In this document: positions 25,101-39,562 of the stretch, piece by piece
Layout: each line of letters starts with the position of its first letter
Position numbering within the stretch: position 1 is the stretch's first letter
Source: Stercorarius parasiticus
Taxonomy: Eukaryota > Chordata > Aves > Charadriiformes > Stercorariidae
Direction of reading: 5' to 3'
Assembly: GCA_013396915.1 (NCBI GenBank)
Contig: VWZL01000919.1
Coordinates: forward strand, 125,626 to 189,625
Length of the DNA stretch: 64,000 nucleotides
Program-made: the position numbers and the translations under genes
The notes under the pieces: generated by a model
The model's database searches: none
Told to the model about the DNA's origin: nothing
What the model saw: only the letters and a program-made list of their open reading frames with translations

Positions 25101-28100
25101 GTCAATGGATGCTGATTTTGACAAATTTATATTTCTCAAAATGCTTTCATAATTCATAAAAATATTCAATTTTTGACCCTTTTTTGGTTAAATTAATAAA
25201 ATACAGCTTTATTATTAAGAATTCCGTGTATTCCTATAACACCAGCTTAGCAACATGCCCAGGGTTTCTGCTCTGATTGAAGTTTCTGCAGAATATCCTA
25301 TTATAGCTGTCATCCTACCACAGTAAATATCATCTGAGGGACCCGCCTGAAGCTTCAATATTATACAGGAGAAAAGAATCTGTAAACCATTCTCAGGTAA
25401 GGCTCCATGCTTACTCAGAGAAGAAATAGGTGACCAGGCTAAAAATAAATGTGGATTTCTGTCTCCCATGCTAAAATCCAGAGTTTTGCATTATGACCCC
25501 ATCATTTCTGGGGAAGCTTACACACTTTATAATAGACAGGTAATAGCAAAAATGGAGGAGAGCATTTTCCTTTAAAGTATAGCTGGAATCGATTGTTGGG
25601 AATTTGCTCTTGGGAAGAAGACCAAAGAGTTAGCTCCCACTCATGACACTAATTCCTCCCACCCAAAAGAATGTCCAAACTTCCCACCTGTTTTGAGGGG
25701 GAACCTCAAAGTCTATCTGTGGTTTTATTCATGTTCATAGATAGATAAATATATACACATATAACTGGTACGGGTAATAGATAAATATTAAAAGTTTTTT
25801 CTTTTTCTTTTTTGTGAATGAGCAACTTCAATCAGTTAGAGGAAGTTGCTTTTATGGCATCATAATCTATAGGCTGACAGTGCAGCTGACATCACAGCCA
25901 CTGAAATATTGTAAAAGAATACTATAGGACACTACCTACAGCATGGAGGCATTCCTATTATTTTATTACTAACCTAAACTAAAATTTATGGCTCTGAATC
26001 TCAAATCCTTGCCCAAACTTAATCCTGACACAGATCTTTTTCTTGCCTTCTGGTGAATCCTGAGTGTACTGCTTAACTCTGCAATTAAAAAAAAAGGACA
26101 CAAACTGAGATCTGAAAATTGGTTTTCCTGCAGAATAACTCGATTACTCAAGGATAATGCCGCTGTTGCACTTCACTAAATAGCAAGTAATATTAAGGCA
26201 ATTATCATTTGAACAGGTGTTTCCAGGGATAGCTATTAGTGTGCCTTCTGGTATTTCAAATGTACAACTGCATTTTAACCCAAATAAAAATCCTATCTGC
26301 TAATATATTTGTAAATAATGTTTATAACTTTTTTCCATGTATGTTTCCAAAGATATTCAGATTTTTCAATCAAAAGCTCTGGGATTTTATGGGATACTTT
26401 GTGTGCATACAAGAGGGAGACCGCATTTCAAAACTGTTCTGAGAATTACAGATTAGTGCACTTACCAACATACAAGGTATTATAGCTTTTCTCCATAATT
26501 TTAATTGGAGGACTATGATATACAATTTCCTTTTTCGAGGCCCTTGGTTAGGAAATGCACTGTGCAGCACCTCTTAGGCAATCAAGGATTTAATGCATAC
26601 CCTAGTGCCTCAGCAACTTTAGTAATGTTTGGTGATGCAGTGCATCTACTATTCAGTAAAATAGAAAGAAGCTGCACAGTCTAATAAATTGGAAGGTGCT
26701 TTTTTTTTTTTTTTTCACTTAGGGCTGAAACAGAGTGAATTGGAATGATTATTTTAATTATACCCAGCCTAGTAAGATGACAGCTAAAGAACCTGAAAAG
26801 ACTGTTGATGTAGAAAATATCTTTAGGGAACTAATTCCGTCTTTGATGTATGTATATTGAGAATTTCAGAGAAGAAAAAAATCTAAAATTTTTTGTTGAA
26901 ATAAAAGTGTTATATTGAACCCTTAAACCACTACTGTAAACTGCATTGACAATAACAGTCTGGATTTATTTCTCTATATAAGCAAACTATTTGTAATTTT
27001 TAGTTTGCTTCTCATCCACACTATATTCAATCCTATTATGTGCATCCTTCTTTCCGTCACACCACTTATAATATACTTGACCTCTTAAAACATGCATATA
27101 TGAGTGTTACCATCTATTCTCTAAGCAGTTATGGATATTTTTTCTATGAGAATCTATTTGTAAGTTTCTTCATCCTAGTAGGCGGAATACATACAAAGGT
27201 TAACTTATTATAGAGTAAATAAATGAAGTTAACAGCTTATAAAAATACCTTACCTGAGCAAATATGTTTATTGCAAAGTTATTTCAGAAATCCAAAGAAA
27301 TTATCTCTTAGGTATAACAGGGCTAGGTTTTAATTTTTTTGAAGTAAATCTAGAGTTACTATAAATCAATCAATTATATTGTTATTGCGAATTCCACCTC
27401 ATGTAAAAGAAATGCTGTATATAGATTATGTATCTGTGTTGTATTTTATTTATTTGAAAAGTAAAATTATGCCAAATAGGTCGATGACAAACAGTATCAT
27501 TTTTATTAGTAACTGGAAAAATAATAACAAATAAACTAAGAAATCTAAAAATAAATGTTTTTAAATGATTGCACAATTAAACATAAGTGGGAAATATAAG
27601 CCAAATGAATAGTCTTTTTCTTAAATGTACTCTTGTCAGTCTGTTTGCAAATTTGGACAAAGTACTAGACAAGGCCTCGCTCCATACTCTGTTGTAAATT
27701 CACCTTTTGACTTTTGAGACTGGTAAAGAAATGTTGGTAAAAAATTAGTTATTCTATATGATTTTTTTAAAGAAGAAAGTAAAACTGAATACAATTACTG
27801 GTTATTGTTGGAATTGTGCCTTATTCCGGTATAGAAACACATAAAAAAGAACATACCCAAACAGAATTCTTTATCTAACTTCTCTTCCTAATGACAGAAC
27901 AACCAACCGATACTCTGTAAAGGGTCTACAAGACAGGGAAAACAAAATCAAGACCACTGGCTCCTGCAACATCCTTCTTTCAACCCTCTGTAGAATGGAA
28001 AAGTTAATTCATAGCAGATCGAAGTCAATGGGTGCTAGCTATATACACAAAAAGTCTTTGAAATCTGAAGTAATTGTCACACAGAGAACGTTGTCCTGGT

Positions 28101-29011
28101 AAATAAATACTGAATAAAAACTTTTCTGAATGGTAAAATATTCACGGGGTGATTGCAGTATTTTTTGTATAACTGAATTAATTAAAGCAGGAGAGGAAGA
28201 ACACATATATAATACTAATTCACTATCATATACAGAAAATTTCTAGGTGAAAAACGTATTTGTCAGAGTCAGTACTTCATGCCTGTATTAACCCATATAA
28301 GTACCAGTGGAATACACAGTGGTTTAGGCATTTCTAATTCCATTGGAACAAATAGAAATTTCCTTTCATGGCTGCATTTTTTATTATGATCACAGTGTAA
28401 AAGCATTATGTTTACTTCATTTTTATCCATATCTTCAGAGCAAAAACAATTTAATTTTTTTTTTAATGTTTTCTTGTAAAGTAATAATATTACCCTAACA
28501 GCACTCAGTGGGCAGACATATTTTTCAACATTCCTCTTTTAATTAACTTGTCTTACAAACAAAGGCCACCAGATGAACACAATTTATCCACAGCATGTAT
28601 TTTCTGCTAGGAGGCAGATAATTATTGCTCACTGCAGAAATAATGTTATTCTACTCGCTCATGTAAAACAAACTTTAAATGTCATTTTACAGTGATAAAG
28701 ATTACACAGCGCAGTGCCATCTTAAGATATAGCAATTACACAGAGGAACTTCTCATTAACCTAAAGGTCAGAGGTGAGAGATGATCACCAATTCTTGCTA
28801 ATACAAACTTAAATTGGTTTAAGCTAAATGTAATGATCTAATAATCATGAAAACGGGGACTTTAAAAACCTGACAGCTATTGTGGTCCATTTCCAAACAG
28901 AATCATGCATAAATGTAATAAGAACAATGTCACTTCCAGCTCCTGTTTTCTCTTGCTATTGGGTATTTCTTTTTGTATATCCCAGGAAGAATCATAGCAC
29001 ACAAAGTTACT

Positions 29012-29051
29012 CACATAGCACACACATAGCACACACATAGCACACACACAC
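29012..29051 (+). repeat. 11-bp minisatellite (CA-rich, TAGC-marked)
   Basis: TAGC recurs at 29016, 29027 and 29038, giving an exact 11-base period within CACA sequence. The array runs out into plain CA units at about 29041-29051. Confidence 0.88.
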
Positions 29052-30000
29052 TCCCTGTTACAGGCTGAAATTACCTTTTTTAATAAACTGGTGGCATCTT
29101 TGTAATATTAAAATGTATTGTTTCAATTAAAAGAAACAACCACAAACTAATCTTTAAACATTAAGAGAAAATTGCATTTTCAAACACAAGTGCTACAATA
29201 GCTCTAAACATATTTACTTCATAACACTTAGCAGTTTATAGAATGCAGCAGAAAAAGTAAAGGAAGACAGCAGTTTAGTCATTTTAAACTATAAATTAAG
29301 ATATGCTATGGTTGAAGTCCTGAATATCCTTTTCAGTGCAATGCAGACAATTAGATTTCTTAAATCACTAGCTGATTTCTCTCTTATCTTTTTTTTTTCT
29401 TTTTCTTCCATAAATACACAGATTTGATAGAGTTCCTGCTTATTTCCAATCAAGTGTTTGACTGATGGGCCTTCACTCATTGACAAACAGCTCAGATCTG
29501 TATGGTCATCCTGTAAAAAAAAATAATGACCTATGGCAAAGGCAAAAATAATTATACTACATTAGACAAAATTGTGTACAAGTTTCCTTTTAATACACCA
29601 GGCATCAAAGCATCAGACAAATCTTTTGGATCTTTGTGTATGCTCTGTAACCGCTCATAAGGCAAATACAGGGAAGTAAGTTTCTAAATAATATTTGTCT
29701 CTTAATATAGCTAGAGAGAAAGTATCCATGACATGTGGTATGCTCTTTTCTGCACAATTTAAGCAGTGCTGTAGCAGTCTTGATAATCAGAAGAGATGAG
29801 AAAAGGCTAAAGTAGAGTTTAGCACAAAACTGCTTTCTCCCATGGTTTTATTCCTTTCCAAAAAAGTATGCCAGCAAGATTACCACTGAGACAAAGAAAA
29901 CTGAGATTTAGGAAAACCTGTTCTGCCAACTCTTTGCTAGTCTAGAATTCCATAAGCTCTAGCCTTTTTCCAGTTTAAGGCACAGGCTAGTGTAGCAAAG

Positions 30001-33000
30001 GCAGCTTCCTTATGAACCCTAAGAAAAGCAGTTGCTAGCAATATATTTCTCAAGTAACCACAGAATATGTCCACTCCAAAGCACAATGGGCTTTAAGGCC
30101 CAGTGCTTAAAAGGGCATTAAACAGCATGCTGGGTAGATACTTACCACCTGTATTTGAGAGCAGGGTAATACCATTGTCATGGACAATCATTTAAATTCC
30201 ATACGCATCCTGGAGATTGTTTGCATGATCACCCTTTAACAAATGGAAATATTTGTCCTAGCTCTGAAAAGCTTGCTTGAAAAGCAACATAAGATATTTG
30301 AACAAAATATTCATACATAAAATGTTTTCAAGTTTTCTGTTGTTTCTCAGAATTACAATCTCTGACAAAAAGAAATGTTTCCTGTGTTGTATTCCCATTA
30401 AGATACGGTACAATGTAACTTGGTTACATAGTTCCAGGAAGGTGAATGGCTCTCACTTGGATTCAGTCATATGATAAAATTATTTCTTGTGTTGAAGAGA
30501 AGTTTTAATTCTGATGCAGTGTAGAAGGCCTTTCAAAACTCATAAATAGGTTTGAAAAGGGGGAACCTGACTTTCCTTCTCTTTGCTTAGTGTTGGCTAG
30601 ACATATTTCTAGGAGCTGAAGTTTTCCTTAATCCTCTATCCTTTATTTTCTCATGTAACTCACTCATTTATTTGAGAATAACCCCTAAGGTTGAAGAAAA
30701 TAGTACTTTATAATAAACACAGCAAAAATATCATCTTCAAACTCACAGAAGTGATTCTGTTGACGTGTGGGGGAATATCTATGCTTTGGAAGTGCTTGTT
30801 CCATTTCTTTTTCCCCTGCTTCTGTAGGTATCAGTTGTTTGCACTTATATGCATGAAAAAAAAAATTAGCAAGATATATCAATAAATGAAAAACCATAGT
30901 ATTACATAAGGTTTATGTGCTGCAGGGGAGGATGACTAACATTTCCAAGTCATACTGCCCGAGACTGTACAGATATATATGATTAATAGTTCTCACAAGA
31001 TTTTACATCAGGATATAAGATTTTACACAGGCCTTTGTGCCCCTTTACTTTCTAGAAAAAAAAAATAACTTTCCTTTTTGATCACAATCAGCAAACAAGG
31101 TCCTTTTCCCGTGCTTCTGCTAGTCCTGTGTACATTACTGTAATTTATGAAAACATGTTGTAGACACAGCTCACTTTCTCTGTAACTCTTAGTAGTTTTC
31201 TATTGCACAGTTGAAGTTCTCCTGCTCTGAAGTCAAGTCATTCATGTCACAAATGGGACATTATTTCAGGATAAGATCTCCTATCTCATTTTTAATATAC
31301 TTCGAAGTGAGCATTCAATGATTATTTCCTTGCAAATATAAGAAAGGAGTACGAATAATATCAATCAGGCCATAGGGAATGAGAAATGTATGCATTTAGA
31401 GAACATGCTCAGAGTTGGAGAGGTTTATTTTTCTTATTGGGTATATGCTGGTATATCCAGTATATGTTATAAAGTCAGTAGAAAAACATGTTCTACTTAG
31501 CAGAATCCCAATATCTGTGTACTTGAAGACTCAGTGTTTACAGTTTGCCCTGATTTGTCCTGGAGCCACATATTGTCCTTTTTCTTTGCAGGCTTTGATG
31601 TCTAAAGCTGCAGGAGAATGTGCAAACTTCTGTTCTTTCTTAGGTCCTTTAATCTAGTGAATGTCCAAAATATTCATGAAAAAAAGCAATAAGCAATGAA
31701 CAAAGAAGTCTGAATGAAAAACCAGAAATTTTAGCAAGTAAGAAAGTTACTACTCTGAAAGGAGAAGAAGAACAGTATTCAAAGTGAATATGAAACAATG
31801 GCTGTGTATGCACAACTATGGTAGGGTATTTTAGACTGCAAAAGTGTCACAGGTTTGAGGGGAATGCAAACCGAAATAGGCATGTGAAACACACTTAGGA
31901 TATACCCAAACACATTTAGCTTAAATCTTTGAAAATGGGAGAAGAGCCAAGAAAATTATCCAAGTAACCAATAAATGCATAAAAACTGTTTGAAAAAAAA
32001 AACACAATAAAATATGCCTTTCGATCTCTCAGCAAAGACAATGAAGAAAAGGTTTAAGGATCTTAACCTTTTGAAAATGAACATCCGCAAGTCCAGAACT
32101 TACATAGGAAAACAGTGGACACTCTAAATCTGCTTCAGTGAAAAAAATTTCCGCTGTTCCTGGTAGGTCAGGTTCTGAATGTCTGTCTTAAATGCCCATG
32201 TTAACATAACAAGTCACAAATGTAACTTGTGTTTTTTCTTGCATGGTTCTGGTATTCTCTTTAAACTTTCAGTAATATGGAGCTTGTGTTATTCAGGTTA
32301 ACTTTCCCTCAAAAATAGTTGTTAATCTTTCTTTAAGATTTTATTTTGTCTTTTTTATTTCAACAGGAAAAGAAAGAAACCCTTTGTGCTTTGTTTTGAC
32401 AAAGGCAAGATGATACATATCGTTTAATGCTTTGCTCTAGCAGTTATCACGAATTAACGGATTTATATGTAGAATAATAATCCCCTCAGAACACATGGCT
32501 TAATTGAATGTAAGATTTCTGCCTAAATTAAGAACTCAATAGGAACTGATCATTTGTTAGAAAGTAGCTCCCGTGGATTATGAATGAAAACAATTCATGG
32601 GTAACAGTTATTGTTTTATGTTAGGTTATTTTGAATTTTGTAATGTAAAATGCATTCTCCCCAAAAATCTGCCTCCATAAAATTAACTGGTATAATGCAC
32701 TAAAATGTGCATAAATGTGGAAAGGTAAATATGGAACAGTGAAGCTTTAATATACGACTAGATGTCATGAAATCTGCCCTCAAGTATGTGTATACACACA
32801 TCTCATTTAAACTGTGGTGATAGATTTTCTAATGGTGAGCACAAATCATATACTTTCAGTACGTGTGGCTTTTCTTTCAGATGGAAGAAACCAGCAAATA
32901 AAAAGGGACAAACAGTAGTTCCAGAAAAAAACAGGAGAGTGTCATGTTGCACCCTGTCGGCTCACAGAAATAACCCAAAAGACAGGTAGATAAAACAGAA

Positions 33001-36000
33001 TTAAAATCATGTAGTTCTGCCATACTTACCATCAGTGGCCTGTCAGGTGCTTTGTAGCTCAGTGATATTACCACCACACTCGGGGAAATACCACACTCAA
33101 GGAATCAGAGGTAAAACCAACACTAATTGGCTTGGTGGCCAATGTCTTCTGTGCAGTGAATGCAGACCTAAGTCTATTTCTCTAGGATCCCAAAATTGTT
33201 GTACAGAGGACGTCAATTACCCAATTCACCTACATTTCCAGCACCAGGTACTATATGTCATTAGGTTATGATGAGATTCCCAGAAGAATGCTGGGTTTTA
33301 TCTCATGCAGTGAATGAAAGGGCTTTGTGTTTGTTTGTTTTAAAATGTTGCATATCTATCTGAATTGCTCAAAGATCTGGTGGAGTAAGAATGGTGTTTA
33401 TCAGAAAATTAGTTTATTCAGTACCTACTCTTGTTGTTAAACCTGAGAAGTAACTTCTGCTGTTTGCAAGCCTGTTTGTATAGTGATTGTGCAATTATAA
33501 AAATTAATTGGACTATAACAATTGCAATGTTTTCTAGTCAAGCTGTGATTACAAAATCTGTAAGTGACAAAAAGAGAAGAAATAATATTTGTTCAATACA
33601 TAAACAGGGAAAACAGAATTGTCTAAAGCAAGTATAAAACACGACGAGGTAACACCATCCAGTGGTCAGGCCCTGCAGCTCATACACACAGTATTCTTAA
33701 GGAATTACATATAAGACTTCACTTTTGTTGATAGCTTTTCCTTTCTTCAGTCAAACTACATGACAACAGGATTAAAAATTATTTTCCTTTTTCCATTTTT
33801 ATAAAGCAGGCAGATTTTTAGTAACAGGACAGTCTGACATCATTACAGCAAAACATGAAAGGAAATAGGCAGACAGACAGGGTAGACAGATGCTTGTAAT
33901 TACTGCAATGAGCTGTGTTTCAACAGCGTGAGACTTATGTTACTTCTTAGCATAAACTTTTCTCTTCCTTGAAATGGATTAAGTTCATCTTGTTCAAAAG
34001 AACAGTACCCTGCAGTAAACTCCGACTTGAGTTAAAGCTGTCAGCTTGAGTAGTCTTTGTCATGAAATAGTTGTTGGGTATAAGGACGTTTGGGGTGACT
34101 ATTTTTTTGCAAATAGTTAAAAAAGGGAAATAATTAAATAGCAGGCACTTATACGAACGTTAAGGGCACCATTCCCGGTGCCCTCTCTTATTAATTCTCT
34201 TGACACAAAATATCTATAGCATCTGTCCTGAGAAACTTCTTTCATAGAAGTCCAGTGTATTGTAGCTGTATAGAGTTACCTAGGTGCCCTTGGTACTGCC
34301 AAATAGTCTAGATGTGATAAACATTAACCCTCTGTTCTCACAAATGTTAGCGAAATTTTGTCTTTCCCATTTGTCACATGGTTTATTAACAGTCATCAAG
34401 CGCTGTATTATCTGACAATAGAAACATTGGTGCAATATATTATTTTGTGAGTGGCTTTTATTTTCCTTTAGCAATACAAAAATAATCTACAGTGCATTTA
34501 AAATATATCAGTTGCTGTTTACAATTTCTAAGCTTTAGTCCAGACACTTTCCAACAAATGTTCTTTAAGCACCGTTAGAATATAGCAGCCTGGTTTTGCA
34601 CTTACTTTGCAGGGTCGTCAGAAGGTGTGTTCATAATATTAACACCTTGAAGTTCAGACCTATACTGTCGGGGCACAAGTGGAAATGGATTTCATTTTAC
34701 TACATGACAGGCCAACAACACAATTGTCTCTTTTCAATTTGTCACACATTTTCTTTTTCTATATCTCAATGAAAGTGAGTTTCAATTCTTTAACCCCGTG
34801 CCATAGGCTACCAGTCTGGGAAAAAAATAAATAAAATAAAACCAATCAAAAACAGGATCAAATAAAATAAAAATGGTTAAAATCAACAAAGAGAATGGTA
34901 ATAGCCACATCTACTACTAAGGGTTCCATATGGTTAAGCTTAATAAGCTCTCCTAGTTTATCTGGCCAAATTTCAGACTTAACCTCCTGCTCCTGGTACA
35001 GCTGTTGAGTTTTGTCGTTTTTTTCTTTCTATGTTATGGAGAGAGAAGAAAAAAAATACCCTTTCTATTTACTCTTCTTCAGTTTCTGATGGTCAGAAGT
35101 CACCTGAAAGAAGACACCCTTACTTGGTTTCTTGATACAACAGCTCACTAACTATATAAAATTTCCTTCTTCAGCATATAAGGAATGCATTAATTTTTTT
35201 CCCATTTACCCTTACTTTCCTGATTGCTAGTGTAATTTAATCATATTTGACAGCTCACTCAGCATTTCACAGATATTTTTACAGGCCCTTAAAAAATAAT
35301 ATTTAAAGCAGTAACAGTCCACCAGACAAAACAAAAAATATCCAAATTCTGACCCTCAGACACAACATACTCAAACACAAATTTATTCAGTAAAGCATTG
35401 TTTGTCTTCATAACCTGCTTTGCCTTACTCAAGATTATAAGTGACTAGTCTTCTATTTACTCACTCAGTATGTATGTACAGACTGCGTTAAGAAAAAAGA
35501 AATATAGTTAAAAAATAATAACAATCTATCAATTGCATAAACAATTTTGGAGGAGTAAGGGTTTCCAGGACTTAGCTGAGTTAGTGGGAGGTGGCAAATT
35601 TTACAATGTGTATGCCTCTACTTGTCGGTTATCTAATCTAATCAAGCTTTCTTTTCTAATTTATTATTTATTTGCATGTCTTTATGGTGTCTATTAGCAG
35701 AGATGCAAAAATTGCAGAAAACCACATTCATAAAAATTAAACTCATTATACTTACCCATCCTTGTAATCTAGAAAGATCATATTTAAAGTTTAGCAATCA
35801 TAAAGGTATACTGCCCCACACTTGTGTATTTCATCCAGTCTTTCATTTTCTCTTAGATATATGTCCTATTCACTGGGAAACTCATCTACAGAGAATGTAT
35901 TAGGACAAACACCAACCTTTAAGTCATCAGTTTGTTGACTCTATACTCCCAAAGATATAATTATGTTTTAAGTGCTCTTCACAGCAAATATTTTTCTTAT

Positions 36001-39000
36001 ACTTGTGTGGTTATCTTTTGGTGAATAATCAGAGAAAGAGCGTTACCTAATTTACTCAATGTCATAGTAAATAAAGCTAAAAAACATTGTTCCCTACAGA
36101 TTTCTCTTTTTTAAAATGTATGCTATTTTATTTTACTTTATTTTCTTTTATTTTACTTTATTTTATTTTAAGGTTGGTTTAGAGGTCATCAATTTTATAT
36201 TCCCTCATCAGGCTTGTACACATTTTTTTTGCTTGCTTTCATCCAGTAACTTTTTAAAAGTTCTTTATATTCTGAGTCCTTACATTGTATATGCCACACA
36301 TGCCTTTCTCTTGACTTTTTTTATACATTTTAGACATCTAGTTCAGCAGTATTATTTTTCTAGGTTAATTCCCGATATGCACACATTTCCTGTGCTTTAT
36401 AAGTGATGCACATGTATCATATGTGTGGTTTATTTTGTAAGTGGTTATATCTCTTCTGTAACTGTTCCTGATTTCACTATTATGCCTGATAATCTTTCAA
36501 TAATCCCTTCAGTTTCTAGAATTTTAACATTTTAATACCAGTCACTGGATCACATCTTTTTTCTGCTATTAACTGTTACATTAGCCTTGAAAATTACTAT
36601 CATATTCTTGCTGTTGTTTTGGTTTTCTCAATATTTTTACTTCACCATGAATGAATTCTCCTGTTCAGTCGTGAATTGCTATTCATTCTCAGAGAGTCGA
36701 GGAGTTAGGGGAACATATGAAAAAGAAGCATTGTATAATCTCAGTTTTTAAGCAAATATTTTCTTTCTTGGTAGGACATACTCCAAACAACTGAGCTGTC
36801 ACTAAGAGCTGCACAATAACTGTCACAGAAGCAGCTAACATTTTTTTGTAGTATGCTCTGGGGAATTAAATTTTATTTGGGCTTTCTTAGATATTTATCC
36901 TGTAAAGTCTGAGTACACTGTTATGAGTACACAGTAGTGTTTAAAGCAGAGGAATGGTCTTAAGAACATTTTGAAGCTTAATTAATGTTTCCGCCTCGAA
37001 TATTTGAAGAATATAAACACCAAAGAAAGAGAAGAGTCAATTAGTGTATTGCCTAGGGTAGGTAAAGGAGTAATGAGATGGAATTAGGAAAGGAATGTTT
37101 AAGTTAAACAACAAGAAGATCTTTCTGACACTGAGAACCACTAGCCTGTGTAATTGTTTCTTAAAGAAAAAAGTTAAGAAATTATTTCTTGATACAACTA
37201 AAAATATGTAGGCACAGCACGAAAAAATGCTGTAGAGTAGAGGCAATGTCTCATTGGAAACAACAAAGACCAGATAAACATTTTCCATCTTCACTTTTAC
37301 CCGTGATTTTTCAGGTTCAGTATTGAGTGCCAAGATGTTTTTGAGGAAAGCAACCTTTCTTCAAGTTGAAATGACACAAAGGAGTCATTCATGGGTTTCT
37401 AGTCATCACACACTGTCATTAAATCAGTAAGCTCTGTAACATTTAAGAGTCTTTAACTCCTCTAGTCAGTCATTACATGACTGGTAAAGACTAAATACGT
37501 CATTAATACTTAAATAGCTATCAGTGTTTTAAATTTCATACTGCAGAATTCAAAATGTCACTCATCCATAATTCAAAAGATGTTTAAGGACTGCAATTAA
37601 TGGCTTGCAGTACCCCGCTAATCCATGAGCTGCAGTCACACATAGGATTAAAGGCCAATGTAATTCAAATGAGATTATGAGTAATGTAACAATTGTATCT
37701 GAAAACATAAGAGGTGTAAAAGACTTTCAGCCTGATTCTGAGGGAAAAAACCTATTTACATAAGCATGTAATTATTTTCTAAGATACTATGGATCACAAT
37801 TAATAGGGCAAGAGGATAAATTTGTCCTTGAAGATGGAATATAGATTTGCATTTAAGATATGTTTAGAGGCTGTCTGACAGAACTTAATTCCATCTCTTC
37901 AGTTTTGACAAATTCCTATGAAAAAAAATTTGTATTCCAAGTCTAATCTATAAACCTTACTGTAGTTAAATATCCTTCTCAACATGGGTCCTGCACTATT
38001 CTATTGACAATGCAGATGGGTGTTATTCAATGATAAAAGGATACTTAAGATATTCAGTTCTCACTACTCATTTTGTGTCTTTGCTAAACTACAAGGTATG
38101 TTGAACAAAAGGAAAAAGAAATAGCCTCAAGAACCAAATAATTGTAAGCAACCATGGTTACCAGAGGATATGTCTAAAAGAAAAGTAATGCTGTTTGTGA
38201 CTTAAAGGGTATTAGTCAACTGCATCGGATCAGTGAAATACTGTGAATCAGTGAATTAAGTATTATGTGTAGAGGCAAACAACACTTTGTTCAGCATATA
38301 ACATCTATCCCAGATATTTAAAAAAAATATACTAGCTACTAATTAAAAATAATTACCTATAATCCAGAACTCACATAAAAATAAAGCAAAAAAAGAAAAA
38401 AATCAGTTGCTCACTCTATAAACAGTGTTAAAAGCATCACTTAAGATGACAAAACACAGAAAACTGGACTCAAAATCAAAAATATTTTTATTTATCTCAA
38501 GGTTTGTTTGCATTATAGAAGATATGGAATGAAGCATTTATGAAAAAAAATTGCATATTTTTTTATTATGAATTTGGTTAAAATTCTCTTTTCATTTCTG
38601 TTGTGAATACACAGTAATTCCCCTTAAATTAGTATTTCTACCATGTTATAAGACTGGTTTAACTATTACATTGTCAGGTGACATTGAATGTGGACAAGAC
38701 CCGGCAGCCCAAAGCTTGGATAAATTAATCCTTTAGAATGAGCGCTTCCTTTGGATAACACACTGTATCATCTGAGACTCTCTGTGTATCTGACCAGAAA
38801 AAAAATCATTTTGCATAAGGTTACTAGAGGAATGTAGTCATTTGTATAAAACCAATGTCCATAAGGTCATATGGACACTTCCGTTTGCTGACCGAAGTGT
38901 ATTCTTTAAGTACTTCTCTCAGCTCAGAATTATTTTTGAGAAGTCTTTTCCTCATTTATTTTGTTCATATACTTCACTAATAGTGTATTATAGACAATAA

Positions 39001-39090
39001 AAATAGTACAACCCCAACATATATTAATCTATAATATGATGCTGAAATTTGAGTTTGTGGGATTTTAAATACATTCTGCTGTTATCAGAG
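30001..39090. other. Unique AT-rich noncoding DNA
   Basis: No gene or interspersed repeat recognised. Holds a TTTTA simple repeat at 36125-36170. Frames such as 37037-37333 (98 codons, minus) and 36116-36406 (96 codons, plus) look like chance; the latter starts in the simple repeat. Confidence 0.6.
36125..36170 (+). repeat. (TTTTA)n simple repeat with variants
   Basis: About nine pentanucleotide units, TTTTA with TTTAC and TTTTC variants. Confidence 0.88.
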
Positions 39091-39352
39091 ATCATAGAAT
39101 CATAGAATGGTTAGAGCTGGAAGGGACCTTAAAGATCATCTCATTCCAACTCCCCTGCCATAGGCAGGGACACCTCCCACTAGATCAGGTTGCTCAAAGC
39201 CCCATCCAGCCTGGCCTTGAACACTTCCAGGGCCAGAGCCTCAACAACTTCTCTGGGCAATTTGTTCCAGTGCCTGACCACCCTCATGGTGAAAAATTTA
39301 TTCCTGTCATATAATCTAAATTTACCCTCTTCCAGTTTGAAGTCATTACAAT
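39091..39352 (-). mobile_element. CR1 LINE 3' end, minus strand (copy A)
   Basis: Starts with ATCATAGAATCATAGAATGG, the reverse complement of the CR1 terminal octamers. It continues through the conserved 3' segment (GGACCTTAAAGATCATC, then the TTGCTCAAAGCCCCATCCAG region) to about 39352, where CR1 similarity stops. A CAA-rich stretch follows (39358-39378). It is a 5'-truncated copy in the same orientation as the larger CR1 beside it, but it has its own 3' terminus and is therefore a separate insertion. Confidence 0.93.
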
Positions 39353-39562
39353 GGCTTCAAACAACAACAACAATAAAAACCTCTACCTTCCTTTAGCAAC
39401 TAGCTGCTTGGAGACATTGGAACTCTAAGGCCTATGCTCAGACAACATATGTGCTCATTTAATCATATTTTTATTCACAGAATAATAGAACAGTTTGCAT
39501 TGGAAGGGATCTTAATGATGGTTTAGTTCCAACCTCTGTGCCTTGGGCAGGGACACCTTCTA

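Larger units (their letters stand above)
20758..30000. other. Unique AT-rich noncoding DNA
   Basis: No gene or interspersed repeat recognised. It contains TA-rich DNA at 22082-22136, T-runs near 24299-24311 and 26700-26715, and an 11-bp minisatellite at 29012-29051. Open frames are all below 100 codons and lack domain features. Confidence 0.6.

Noticed and set aside
32860..32990. Possible exon after a pyrimidine-rich stretch ending in CAG near 32880
   Set aside because: The frame after the candidate splice acceptor stops quickly in most readings, and the product shows no recognisable domain.
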